Shown here piece by piece: positions 7,963 through 16,088 of a stretch of 64,000 nt of DNA. The translations under genes were made by a program, and so were the position numbers. Position 1 is the stretch's first letter; every line of letters starts with the position of its first letter. Source of the stretch: Isosphaeraceae bacterium (GTDB lineage: Bacteria > Planctomycetota > Planctomycetia > Isosphaerales > Isosphaeraceae); the NCBI GenBank assembly GCA_031291845.1, contig JARLIH010000175.1:1-64000 (forward strand), written 5' to 3'. Under the pieces are notes generated by a model that worked only from the letters and a program-made list of their open reading frames with translations, did not search any database and was not told where the DNA came from.

Positions 7963-9894
7963 TCAACGTGTGCTTCCGACCGGCTCGTTCTCGTACGGCA
8001 TCAGGATCGCCTCCGGCTGCACGCCTGCGATCGCCTCGTAGCCCCCCTCGGCGATCGTCTGGCCCAGCTTGCTCACCGCGCGGAAATAAGCGTCGGTCGG
8101 ACGCTTGCCGGTCAGTTTGCGCTGGAGGTCCTGGCAGAGGATATCCGCCGCACTGTGGACGACCTCGCTCGACTGTTTTGCGGCCCAGGCGCTCGTCGTC
8201 AACATAACGACCAGGTCCTGGATGCGCTGGGAGAGCTCGGCCATGCGGCACTGGCGGTCGGCCAACTTGAGCTGGTGCTTGCTCATGACGTCGCTGACTT
8301 CCAGGCGGTTCGCCTGGAGCGCGCCGGCGGCGTACTCGGCGTGGGCCTTCAGCCGCTCGGGCATGCCCGGGTCAAAATGCGGGCGCTGCCAGCCGCCGAG
8401 TCGCTCGCCGACCCACCACGAGGCATAAGGCACGAGCGCCTTGCGCAACGCCCACGCGTGGGCCGGATTGAGCATGTTCGGCCGGCGGATGCCCGCGGCC
8501 TGGAGCGCCTTGCCGACCGGCTCGAAGTACGTCTTGCCGTGCTCCTTGATGAGTGACTTGAAGAACGCCATCCCGAGCATCTCGCCTTCACCTTCGTAGA
8601 TGCAAGGTGCGAGAAACTCGTGGATGTTGTCGCCGAACAGGTGCCCGTGCAGGAACGCGCGGCCGCCGTGGGTCTTCATGAACAACTCGACCGCAGCCTC
8701 TTTCTGAGCCTCGCTGCCGAAGATCTTGGCGATGATGCACTCCATCTCGCCGCGATACCCCTGGTCGAGCAGGCCCGAGCACCAGGCGACAAGTGCGTCG
8801 CAACCGGCGATCAAGCCGGCGAGACGGCCGATCCGGCGGCGGACCAGCTCCCGCGTGTCGATCGAGGCGCCGTAGGTCCGGCGGAAGTGCGCCCAGGGGA
8901 GCATGTTCGCCAGCATCACCCGCATTGTCCCCGCGGCCGTCGCACACAGGGCCACGCGGCCCAGGTTCAAACCGTGGTACGCGACGGTCAGGCCGTCGCC
9001 CCGCGTCGGCCGCAGTAGGTTGCCGCGCGGGACACGGAAGTCCTTAAAACGCAGCCCGTTGTTGTTCGAGTGCTTGAGCGCGTACAGCCCGTACGAGACG
9101 ATCTGGAAATGCTCGTCCTCGTGGTCGGGCAGGTCGGCGATCAGGACGGCCGGCTTGCCGTCGATCAGGCAGACCAGGCCCACGGTACGGCCGGGAACGG
9201 CGTTCGTGATGAACAGCTTCTCGCCGTTGACCACGTAGCTGTCGCCGTCCAGTTCGGCCCTGGTGCGTAAGGCGGTCAGGTCCGACCCCGCGCCCGGCTC
9301 GGTCAGCGCGAAGGCCGAGAGCTTCTCGCCGCTGGCGAGCCTTGGCAGGTAGTGCTGCTTCTGCTCGGCGTCGCCGAACGTCCGTAACGGATCGACCGCT
9401 CCGATGCAGCCGTGGACCGATGCCAGGCCGGCAACCGTGGGATCGATCGTGGCCATCCGCGTCAGGAACGGCGCGAACGCCGAGAAGGGAATGCCCTTGC
9501 CGCCGTATTGGGGGTCGACCAGCAGGCCCCAGTAACCCGTCTGGGCCAGCTCCCCCAGGACCTGGTCGGTGATCTTGCCGCGGGCGTCGAGCAGTGTCTT
9601 ACCTGTCTTGTGCCGGCGGACGACCGCGAGCGATTCCTCCATCGTCCGCGCGCAATCCGCGGGGACGTCCACCGCGAGTGGGCGGAAGAGGTCGACGGGA
9701 AGCTCCCGGTCCCAGACCGCGCGGTGCACGGGGCTCTGCGCCGTCTGATACTTTTTGTCGAAAAGCGCTTCGACCTGATCGTCGGCCCGGTCGATCGAGC
9801 CCGTCTTCCGGGCCTCTTCCTCGCTCTTGCCCCCAAGCTTCAGCGCGGTCTCGACGAAGGTCTGCGGTTCCATCTCCTGGACGCGTTCGGTCAT
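7963..9894 (-). CDS. fadE: Acyl-CoA dehydrogenase, long FadE/VLCAD-like form
   Basis: 643 residues from the ATG at 9894, which has AAAGGA nine bases upstream; a GTG six codons earlier is less likely. N-terminal helical and middle beta domains show [16 protein letters not shown] and [12 protein letters not shown], the flavin/substrate-binding hallmarks of acyl-CoA dehydrogenases. The C-terminal helical domain has CIYEGEGE, whose Glu is the position of the catalytic base in VLCAD-type enzymes. An extra ~170-residue C-terminal extension resembles that of VLCAD/ACAD9-like proteins. It makes trans-2-enoyl-CoA, the first step of beta-oxidation, feeding FadB and FadA encoded downstream. Electrons would go to ETF; no ETF genes are in the window. 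Confidence 0.93.
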   Translation of the reverse strand: MTERVQEMEPQTFVETALKLGGKSEEEARKTGSIDRADDQVEALFDKKYQTAQSPVHRAVWDRELPVDLFRPLAVDVPADCARTMEESLAVVRRHKTGKTLLDARGKITDQVLGELAQTGYWGLLVDPQYGGKGIPFSAFAPFLTRMATIDPTVAGLASVHGCIGAVDPLRTFGDAEQKQHYLPRLASGEKLSAFALTEPGAGSDLTALRTRAELDGDSYVVNGEKLFITNAVPGRTVGLVCLIDGKPAVLIADLPDHEDEHFQIVSYGLYALKHSNNNGLRFKDFRVPRGNLLRPTRGDGLTVAYHGLNLGRVALCATAAGTMRVMLANMLPWAHFRRTYGASIDTRELVRRRIGRLAGLIAGCDALVAWCSGLLDQGYRGEMECIIAKIFGSEAQKEAAVELFMKTHGGRAFLHGHLFGDNIHEFLAPCIYEGEGEMLGMAFFKSLIKEHGKTYFEPVGKALQAAGIRRPNMLNPAHAWALRKALVPYASWWVGERLGGWQRPHFDPGMPERLKAHAEYAAGALQANRLEVSDVMSKHQLKLADRQCRMAELSQRIQDLVVMLTTSAWAAKQSSEVVHSAADILCQDLQRKLTGKRPTDAYFRAVSKLGQTIAEGGYEAIAGVQPEAILMPYENEPVGSTR

Positions 9895-10054
9895 GGGACG
9901 TGTTCCTTTCACGACCGCTGGGGGCGCACGGGGAGCCTCGCCGGCACGCGGCGACGGACCCGCAATCCCATCAACGGACAGTCTGTTGTGAGCGGGCGAA
10001 AGGTCGGTTCATCGACCTCGCGCCGGCCCAAGAATGGCCCGTCCGGAGCCCCTG

Positions 10055-11401
10055 TCATACACTCTCCGGGCTCGTGAGACGAGCAGAATCTTCTTCTGCC
10101 GAGGCCTCCGCGGACGCACGACCGTTGGCGCTCACGGCGAACACGGCGTGATGCGCGACTGGTTGCTGCTCGAGGAGCCAGTCCTCCAGCGCTACGTGAT
10201 GGAGGTAGGGCGCCCGCAGCAAGTTGGTCTTGGACGGGAGCCGCCGTGACAGCCAGGCGTAGTGGCTCAAGCCCGACGCGAGGCCCCTCCCGAGAAGGTT
10301 CAGGTATTTGTTGCCGTAACCCACGTAACGGCTGACGTTATTGCCCAGACGCGAGAACGTGGCCGCGATCAAACTCGGCCCCGGTCCGACGTGGATCACG
10401 GTCTCGACCCCCTCCGCCAGCGTCCTGTCGATCACGTCCCATAGGCGCTGGGGATGGTCGGTCCAGCGGACGAGCAAGTCGCGCGTGTTCAGTCCGTCAT
10501 AGCTCGCCTCGCCCGTGACGGCCGAGAGGACTTGCGGGCTCGGCGGGGCCGGATTGCCCGCGATCTTGTACAGGGCGACCGCGGCGCGGTTGGGGATCAA
10601 GCGCTGCCAGACCAAGGGGGAGTGGAGCGGCGGCCACTTGTTCGGGTTGCGCCGGAGCATCACCTTTTCGGGCAAGTATTCGCGCATCAAGGCTTCGACC
10701 CGGTCGAGCGTACGCCCCTGGGCCAGCAGCAGGGCGGTGTTCGGCGAGAGGTAGGCCGACGGCCCGATCAACCCCTGACCTTCACCGCTGATGGCCGTGC
10801 AGAGTCGCTCAACGTCCTCGGGATGCAGCTCGGGCCCTTTCCGCGTGAACAGCACGCCCAGGGTGGTGTCCTCGGCCAGCTCAGCGCAATCGGGCGCGAG
10901 CAAGAGCGGAATCGGCAGCAGCTCCGCCAGCGAGAAGACACCGCTGAAGATCAAAGCGCTCAACTCGCCGATCGAGTAACCGAAGCTCAGGCGCACGTCG
11001 TGGATCGGAACGTGAAAGAACTGCTCCAGGAGGCGGAGCTGCGCGGTCTCCATGGCGACGATCGCGGCGACGTCGTGCGGGAAAGTCGCGAGCGCGGTCT
11101 TCTCCCCCGCACGGACGTGCGCGGCCAGGTCGATCCCCACGCCGAGGGCCGCCGAGCTGATTTCGGAAGCCTCGGCCAGCACTTTCGCCACGACCGGCCC
11201 GTACTCCGGGTGCTCGAGCAGCTCGCGGCTGCGTCCGAGGTTTGCGACGTCGTATCCGCGGAAAGCCAGGGCCGTCGAGCGGATGCGGCGTGTGAGGTCC
11301 TTGCCGGTCAGTTTCCCCCGCGAAGAACTAGGCGCCGTGCCCCCGCTCGTACGGGCTGGGCCGAGCGGGTCCAGGGGGGAACGATTCAGGTCCGTTTCCA
11401 T
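10055..11401 (-). CDS. Stand-alone acyltransferase-domain protein (FabD/malonyl-CoA transacylase-like)
   Basis: 448 residues from the ATG at 11401 (CAGGA site). Residues about 45-410 resemble the AT fold of FabD and polyketide synthases: FRGYD near residue 47 resembles the FPGQG start, the nucleophile elbow is GYSIGEL with Ser143 (usual motif GHSxGE, so the His is Tyr here), and PPLHSPL corresponds to the FHSxxM catalytic-His region. The C-terminus is low complexity (ASAEASAEEDSA). First gene of the fad run, 160 bp before fadE on the same strand. It might load or hydrolyse an acyl-CoA for the pathway, or act in polyketide-like lipid synthesis; substrate cannot be told. No KS or ACP domain is nearby. 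Confidence 0.75.
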   Translation of the reverse strand: METDLNRSPLDPLGPARTSGGTAPSSSRGKLTGKDLTRRIRSTALAFRGYDVANLGRSRELLEHPEYGPVVAKVLAEASEISSAALGVGIDLAAHVRAGEKTALATFPHDVAAIVAMETAQLRLLEQFFHVPIHDVRLSFGYSIGELSALIFSGVFSLAELLPIPLLLAPDCAELAEDTTLGVLFTRKGPELHPEDVERLCTAISGEGQGLIGPSAYLSPNTALLLAQGRTLDRVEALMREYLPEKVMLRRNPNKWPPLHSPLVWQRLIPNRAAVALYKIAGNPAPPSPQVLSAVTGEASYDGLNTRDLLVRWTDHPQRLWDVIDRTLAEGVETVIHVGPGPSLIAATFSRLGNNVSRYVGYGNKYLNLLGRGLASGLSHYAWLSRRLPSKTNLLRAPYLHHVALEDWLLEQQPVAHHAVFAVSANGRASAEASAEEDSARLTSPESV

Positions 11402-11812
11402 ACTCGTCCTGCGTCGAAACCAGCGCCCCTCGCCGTTTTTCATAGCTCAGTCCCGGGGCGATGACGTGGCAATCAGCGGCATCATCGTCGTGTGTTTACG
11501 TAGAATCCTCGTCGACCGACGGCAGCTCTCAGGGCTCCGTCCGCCCTCCGTTCCTACTACGTTGTCACGCCCGCCGCCGTTCATTCGTCCGCACCCAGCG
11601 GTGCGCCTCGGCGACCCACCGAAATTGTAGACCGCGAACCCGGCGGGAGAAGGGCCTTTCTCAGGGCAAACCGCCGCCTACGCGCCTGCCTGGGACGGTT
11701 ATGCTAGCGAACGCGGTGCCGCGCAGGGTGCTTGGCGAACGCCCTCGGGTGGGGTAAAAGGCAATCCGTGGTTGTAACCGAAAACAAGGGCCGAACGAGG
11801 GTGGACGACTCA
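11402..11812. other. Divergent intergenic region, no gene seen
   Basis: 411 bp between the acyltransferase-like gene (minus) and the amidase (plus). Short frames here have no start signal, family resemblance or protein-like composition. It must hold the promoters for both divergent units, but I see no convincing -35/-10 pair. Confidence 0.5.
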
Positions 11813-12781
11813 ATGCAACGCATCGCACGAGAACAGGCGCGGAAGTACGCGTTCGACTGGCGGGACGAGCCCTTGTTGCGAGTCGGCCTGGGCGAGAGCT
11901 TCGAGATCGAAACGTTCGACGCGAGCACGGGATACTTCCGCACGGTGGAGGACAAGGCAATTCCCGCGCTCCGGCCGGGGTTCGACCGCAGCCCGCCACT
12001 GACCAACCCGATCGCGGGCCCGGTCTGGGTCGAAGGCGCGGAACGGGGCGACACCCTGGTGATGACGGTCGAAGACATCGTGGTCGACGACTACTCGTGG
12101 ACCGCCGTCGGCCCGCGCAGGGGGCCGCTCGGAGAGTCGACACGCTGGCCCGAACTGTCGGGGGTGTACACAACCAAGATCTTCCACCATACCCCGGGGC
12201 CCAGCGGCACGATGCGCGACGGCACCCTCCGCTTCAGCGACCGCGTGGCGTGGCCGATCACGCCGTTCATCGGCACGTTTGGCGTCGCCCCCGACCGTGA
12301 AGTCTGCACGAGCCTCGACGGCCAAGGAGATTGGGGAGGGAACCTCGATATCCGTGAGGTCGCCCCCGGCCACCAGGTGCACCTGCCCATCTACCACGCG
12401 GGGGCGCGGTTCTACCTGGGGGACGTCCACGCCAGCCAGGGGGACACCGAGTTCACCGGCACGGCCGCCGAGACGAAGGCAACGGTTCGCCTTAACTTGA
12501 ATCTGGTCAAGGGGAAGCGCGTCCCTGGCGTGCGCATTGTCAAGCCCGCATCAATCGTCGCCATTCACGCTGCGCGGCCCTTGGAGCTCGCGGTCGAGAC
12601 GGCCACGTTCCACCTCATGGACTGGCTGATCACCGAGTACGGCTTCACGCCGACGGACGCGTACTGCCTGGTCAGCACGTGCCCCGATTTCCGGGTCCAC
12701 GTGTATCAGATGTGCAAGATCGGGAAATTAAGTTTCGTCGCGGGCGCGGAGTTGCCGAAAAGGTACATCCAGCCGGACTGA
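11813..12781 (+). CDS. Acetamidase/formamidase family protein
   Basis: 322 residues from the ATG at 11813; a 27-codon upstream extension lacks a better site. The sequence follows the FmdA/AmdA family: the FDRSPPLTNPIAGPVWVEGAE start, GDTLVMTVEDI, TPFIGTFGVAP, a GGNLDIREV block and HLPIYHAGARFYLGDVHASQGDTE, which carries the metal-binding His/Asp residues and the GDxHxxxGDxE signature. Family members hydrolyse formamide or acetamide to ammonia and the acid, so a nitrogen-scavenging role is likely. No signal peptide. Followed after 159 bp by a small surface-type protein, probably a separate unit. Confidence 0.9.
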   Translation: MQRIAREQARKYAFDWRDEPLLRVGLGESFEIETFDASTGYFRTVEDKAIPALRPGFDRSPPLTNPIAGPVWVEGAERGDTLVMTVEDIVVDDYSWTAVGPRRGPLGESTRWPELSGVYTTKIFHHTPGPSGTMRDGTLRFSDRVAWPITPFIGTFGVAPDREVCTSLDGQGDWGGNLDIREVAPGHQVHLPIYHAGARFYLGDVHASQGDTEFTGTAAETKATVRLNLNLVKGKRVPGVRIVKPASIVAIHAARPLELAVETATFHLMDWLITEYGFTPTDAYCLVSTCPDFRVHVYQMCKIGKLSFVAGAELPKRYIQPD

Positions 12782-12940
12782 GTGGGGCGGAAGTGCCGCC
12801 TTGGCCGATTCTCTGCACAAGAACAGGAATGCCCGGTCGTCTCGATTTACCGCCTTATGAGGAATACCTTGAGCGCGCGGGGAGTTTCGAGCCGATCGGA
12901 TATGGGAACGATTTCCGTCCTTGATTCGGAAGGGAGTCCG

Positions 12941-13711
12941 ATGATTATCCCCTATAACTGGCTCGGTATGAGCCCGCCGCAGCGGCGGCGGACCATGACG
13001 CGGGCAACGGTTCAAGTCGAGACGCTCGAAGGACGAGCGCTCTTGAGCAAAGGTCCCGGCCACGGGATTGGTGAGGCCACGCTCCAGGCGAACTACGGCG
13101 AGCCGGTGCCCCCGAACCCCAACCCCGGGCCTATCCATAACATCATCGGGAACGGCTACGCGATCAAAAGCGCGCGGTTCTACCCCGAGTACTTCGGCCC
13201 GAAGCAGGCCGAGTTGAACGTGGCCTCCGCAATTGCGGTCGCGCCCGGAGACGGCACGCTCCAGCTCAACGGTCAGGTGGTCCTGCCGATCAATACGGCG
13301 CCGACGGACCCGAGCCAGAACGTGTACTACCTCTGGGCGATCAACCGTGGAGGCGCGAAGGGTCCAGGACCCATTCCTGGCCGCCCGGGCATCACGTTCG
13401 ACGCAGCGGTCGTCGTCGCAGTCCAGACGACCGGCGTCACGGCCTACGTCAAGGACCTCACGAACAACTCGGCGCCGGTGCAACTGCCGAGCAGCGACTT
13501 CTCGATCAACAACTTCACCCTGCGGGTCTCGGTGCCGCTCAGCATGCTGCCGGCCACCGGTGGCGCGACCGACCCGAGCCAGTACACGGTGAACTTCTCG
13601 GCCTGGAACGGGAACCCTCTCTCGGCCAACCACCACGCGATCGCCAGCTTCGTTCCCGAATTCCGCAACTTCCACGTGCGCGACGCCACGGCGGGCCTGA
13701 TCAAACCGTAA
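12941..13711 (+). CDS. Small LExRxLL-motif extracytoplasmic protein of unknown function
   Basis: 256 residues from the ATG at 12941, preceded by an excellent AAGGGAG site. Residues 26-36 read VETLEGRALLS, the planctomycete-style LExRxLL N-terminal motif found on many predicted surface proteins, after an Arg-rich stretch (QRRRTMTRA). The rest is beta-rich and Pro/Gly/Asn-rich with no enzyme motif; segments such as LQLNGQVVLPINTA and AVQTTGVTAYVKDL suggest an immunoglobulin-like or jelly-roll sheet. The motif is believed to act in sorting or anchoring, but this is not established. Length is short for a carrier of this motif. Confidence 0.75.
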   Translation: MIIPYNWLGMSPPQRRRTMTRATVQVETLEGRALLSKGPGHGIGEATLQANYGEPVPPNPNPGPIHNIIGNGYAIKSARFYPEYFGPKQAELNVASAIAVAPGDGTLQLNGQVVLPINTAPTDPSQNVYYLWAINRGGAKGPGPIPGRPGITFDAAVVVAVQTTGVTAYVKDLTNNSAPVQLPSSDFSINNFTLRVSVPLSMLPATGGATDPSQYTVNFSAWNGNPLSANHHAIASFVPEFRNFHVRDATAGLIKP

Positions 13712-13810
13712 GCAAAAACCGTCTCCGCTTCCGCGCGGCGGCGGCTCACACCTCCTCGCCCGCGTTTCCGCGACCGGGCCGAGCCGGGGGCCTCTCCCTC
13801 TTCTTAGAGC

Positions 13811-13837
13811 GCAAGTCTAGCTCTCTCCTAGACTTGC
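13811..13837. terminator. Perfect 10-bp hairpin downstream of the LExRxLL gene
   Basis: GCAAGTCTAG (13811-13820) pairs perfectly with CTAGACTTGC (13828-13837) around a seven-base loop, 100 bp after the stop at 13711. No U tract follows, so intrinsic termination is plausible but not certain. Confidence 0.5.
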
Positions 13838-14037
13838 AGTGAGCTCTCCCACCTCACCCATCGTCGTCGCGCCGCGGCGGACCAGCCGCTCCTCGTCACC
13901 GAGAAATGCTGGCCAAATCGAGGTCCGTACGACGTCTCGTACGGGGCGCGCATGCGTCGGGGGTGCCTCGCATTCCCGATCTTCGAGCCGCGAATCAAGG
14001 TTGACAGAAGACGTGGGGTGGGTCTGCCGGCCAAATC

Positions 14038-14070
14038 GGCGCAACCCACCAAGCGACGGTGGGTTGCGCC
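14038..14070. repeat. Perfect 13-bp palindrome of the GGTGGGTTGCGCC type
   Basis: GGCGCAACCCACC (14038-14050) and GGTGGGTTGCGCC (14058-14070) are exact reverse complements with a seven-base loop. The sequence resembles dispersed GGTGGGTTGCGCC palindromes that I recall from other bacterial genomes; copy number in this genome is unknown. Confidence 0.6.
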
Positions 14071-14646
14071 TCAAAGAAGATGCTCACCCACGCACGAAGA
14101 GCCTGTCAACTCGGGTCGCCGACGAATGCGGCAATCCCCACGCGCCGATTGCCCAGCACGGCTCGGAAGCCCATCGTCGGGCATCCTTGCCGGCGTCTTC
14201 ACTCTCGCACGGCAGGTCGCCGAGCTCGCCGGCGCCAATACCTCGTTGCAGCCCTGCGCAGTAAAGAAGCAAGGCCGAGCGGTGGCTCTCTCCCACCGCC
14301 CGGCCCGCGAACCGATCCCTGGGTCAAGCAGGGACAAGTCCGCATCCACGTTGTCAATTACCATGCCGCACTTCGGGACCCTGCCACGGTCCCCGGAAAC
14401 ATTCACCGGCGTTTCCCCTCTACAGACCCGCCCAATCAGCGCAAATGACGGCTTGTCTAAGGTTTTTCGCGCGCTAATCACAGATAAGCCTCGCCGCTGA
14501 CACGAAATAAATTTACATACCAATTAATCATAAAGAGTTATCTACGACGACCCTTAATGCCCAAATTCTGCGCACAAACGCCTCTTGCCAGGGCTCGAAC
14601 GGCTCGCGCGGACCCGTGGTTTCCCCACGCCGCAGAATCGTCTCTC

Positions 14647-14691
14647 TTGACACTCGCCGATTCGACTTGTACCATTGAACTAGAACAATGG
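14647..14691 (+). promoter_or_regulatory. Sigma-70-like promoter with overlapping palindromic operator for the gntR unit
   Basis: TTGACA at 14647-14652 is followed after 17 bp by TACCAT at 14670-14675. A perfect inverted repeat CCATTG-N8-CAATGG (14672-14691) overlaps the -10 and the expected start of transcription, leaving a leader of only about 20 bases before the GntR start. A second, imperfect symmetry TTGTACCA / TAGAACAA covers the same bases. The position is right for autorepression by the encoded GntR/YtrA-type protein; binding is inference. Confidence 0.65.
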
Positions 14692-14700
14692 GACAAGGCG

Positions 14701-15096
14701 ATGATGTTCGCGATCGAACCCGGGAACCCGACACCCTTGTATGCCCAGTTGGAGCGGGCGATCCGCGTTGCCGTGGCGACGGAGCGGCTACGTGTCGGTG
14801 ACCGGCTGCCGACGGTCCGCCAGTTGGCGGTGGACCTGAGGATCAACGCCAACACGGTCGCGAAGGTCTACACCGAGCTTGAGCGTGCCGGTGTCTTGGA
14901 GAGCCGCCGCGGCGTTGGGACGTTCGTGCGCGCGCCGTCGGCGGAAGTGGCCGCCTCGCTGCGCGAGCGCCGGCGCGCCCTGGCGGACCTTGCCGGCAGG
15001 TTCCTGGCCGAGACCGCCGCGCTTGGGTTCACGGCCGAAGACGCCATCGAACACCTTCAAGCCTGTCGACAGGAAAGGGGAGAGTCCGATGCCTAG
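14701..15096 (+). CDS. GntR-family transcriptional regulator, YtrA subfamily
   Basis: 131 residues from the ATG at 14701 (a second ATG follows at 14704); the upstream 48-codon extension crosses the promoter and is rejected. It has the N-terminal winged helix typical of the short YtrA group: PLYAQLERAIRVAVA, then RLRVGDRLPTVRQLA, the recognition segment INANTVAKVYTELERAGVLE and the wing RRGVGTFV. Only about 55 residues follow, a helical dimerisation tail as in YtrA rather than a full ligand domain. It overlaps the slipin gene by 8 bp, so the two are translationally coupled, and probably represses its own operon through the palindrome at 14672-14691. Confidence 0.9.
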   Translation: MMFAIEPGNPTPLYAQLERAIRVAVATERLRVGDRLPTVRQLAVDLRINANTVAKVYTELERAGVLESRRGVGTFVRAPSAEVAASLRERRRALADLAGRFLAETAALGFTAEDAIEHLQACRQERGESDA

Positions 15097-16024
15097 CGAC
15101 GCAATGGGGGCGAAGAACCGCCCTTCCACGCCCCAAGGTCCACGCCTCAACGTGATCGCGATCACCTGTTTCCTGGCCCCGACCCTCCTGGGGCTGCTCG
15201 TCACGTTCGCGACCGACAGCGCGATCGGCGCGATCGTGGGACTCATCCTGGGATGGGTCGCGATGTGGTCGCCGAATGTGGCCAAACAGTGGGAGCGCGC
15301 GGTCGTGCTCCGCCTGGGTGAGTACAAGGGCCTGCGCGGGCCGGGGCTCTTCTGGATCATCCCGTTCGTGGATTCGGTCTCTTCCTGGATCGACCAGCGG
15401 GTGCTCACCACCAGCTTCGCGGCCGAGGAGACCCTCACGTCCGACACGGTGCCGGTGAACGTGGACGCGGTCCTCTTCTGGATGGTCTACGACCCCGAGA
15501 AGGCCGCCCTCGAGGTGCAGAACTACGAGCAGGCCGTGAGCTGGGCCGCGCAGACCGCCTTGCGCGACATCATCGGCCGCACCCCGTTGACCGTGCTCCT
15601 GCGGGGCCGCGAGCAGATCGAGGCCGACCTCCAGAAGCTGATCGACGAGCGCTCGACGCCGTGGGGCGTGACCGTGCAGTCGGTCGAGATGCGCGACGTC
15701 GTGATCCCCCTGGCGCTCCAGGATGCGATGTCGCGCGAGGCCCACGCCTCGCGCGAGAAGGAGGCGCGGATCATTCTGGGCCAGGCCGAGGTCGAGATCG
15801 CGCACCTCTTCCAGCAGGCCGCGCAGTCCTACGAGGGGAACCCGACCGCGTTGCACCTGCGCGCGATGAACATCCTTTACGAGGGGCTGAAAGAGAAGGG
15901 GGCGTTGATGCTGATCCCGAGCACCGCCGTGGAGTCGATGGGCCTCGGCGGTTTGCTCGGAGCGGCAGCGCTCCGGCAGCAGACGCTGAGCCGGAACGAG
16001 CCCGCGAACGGGCCCGTGATTTGA
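15089..16024 (+). CDS. Slipin / SPFH-domain membrane protein (stomatin-like)
   Basis: 311 residues; AGGAAAGGGGAG lies just upstream of the ATG, inside the end of the gntR gene. Two adjacent hydrophobic segments (about residues 21-62) form a membrane hairpin, followed by the SPFH/band-7 domain: WERAVVLRLGEYKGLRGPGLFWIIP, DAVLFWMVYDPEKA, LRDIIGRTPL and the VQSVEMRDVVIP segment. The helical tail (REKEARIILGQAEVEIA) is the oligomerisation region. Slipins scaffold membrane microdomains and often occur with NfeD proteases, but none is present here; instead the partners are a YtrA repressor and a membrane kinase. A membrane-stress role is plausible by analogy with other YtrA-regulated operons. Confidence 0.9.
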   Translation: MPSDAMGAKNRPSTPQGPRLNVIAITCFLAPTLLGLLVTFATDSAIGAIVGLILGWVAMWSPNVAKQWERAVVLRLGEYKGLRGPGLFWIIPFVDSVSSWIDQRVLTTSFAAEETLTSDTVPVNVDAVLFWMVYDPEKAALEVQNYEQAVSWAAQTALRDIIGRTPLTVLLRGREQIEADLQKLIDERSTPWGVTVQSVEMRDVVIPLALQDAMSREAHASREKEARIILGQAEVEIAHLFQQAAQSYEGNPTALHLRAMNILYEGLKEKGALMLIPSTAVESMGLGGLLGAAALRQQTLSRNEPANGPVI

Positions 16025-16088
16025 GCTCCCGAGGTCGCCCGATGGTATGATGCTCGGCATCCACCCGACGCACCCGGTGAAGCGACCC

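Larger units (their letters stand above)
13712..14646. other. Long intergenic region with three perfect hairpins, no credible gene
   Basis: About 935 bp. Short frames on both strands (for example 13952-14500) lack ribosome sites, look like no known family and are Arg/Pro/Ser-rich in the way of random GC-rich frames. Structured sites are GCAAGTCTAG/CTAGACTTGC (13811-13837), CCGTACGA/TCGTACGG (13925-13944) and a 13-bp stem GGCGCAACCCACC/GGTGGGTTGCGCC (14038-14070). A conspicuously AT-rich patch lies at about 14505-14545. Confidence 0.6.

Noticed and set aside
5662-8556. A 964-codon open frame on the plus strand across fadB and fadE
   Set aside because: It is exactly opposite well conserved fad genes, has Arg/Asp/Leu-rich random composition and matches no family; long antisense frames are expected in GC-rich genes.
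13952-14500. Overlapping 150-180 codon frames on both strands in the gap before gntR
   Set aside because: No ribosome sites, no family resemblance, Arg/Pro-rich composition, and the region is filled with hairpins.
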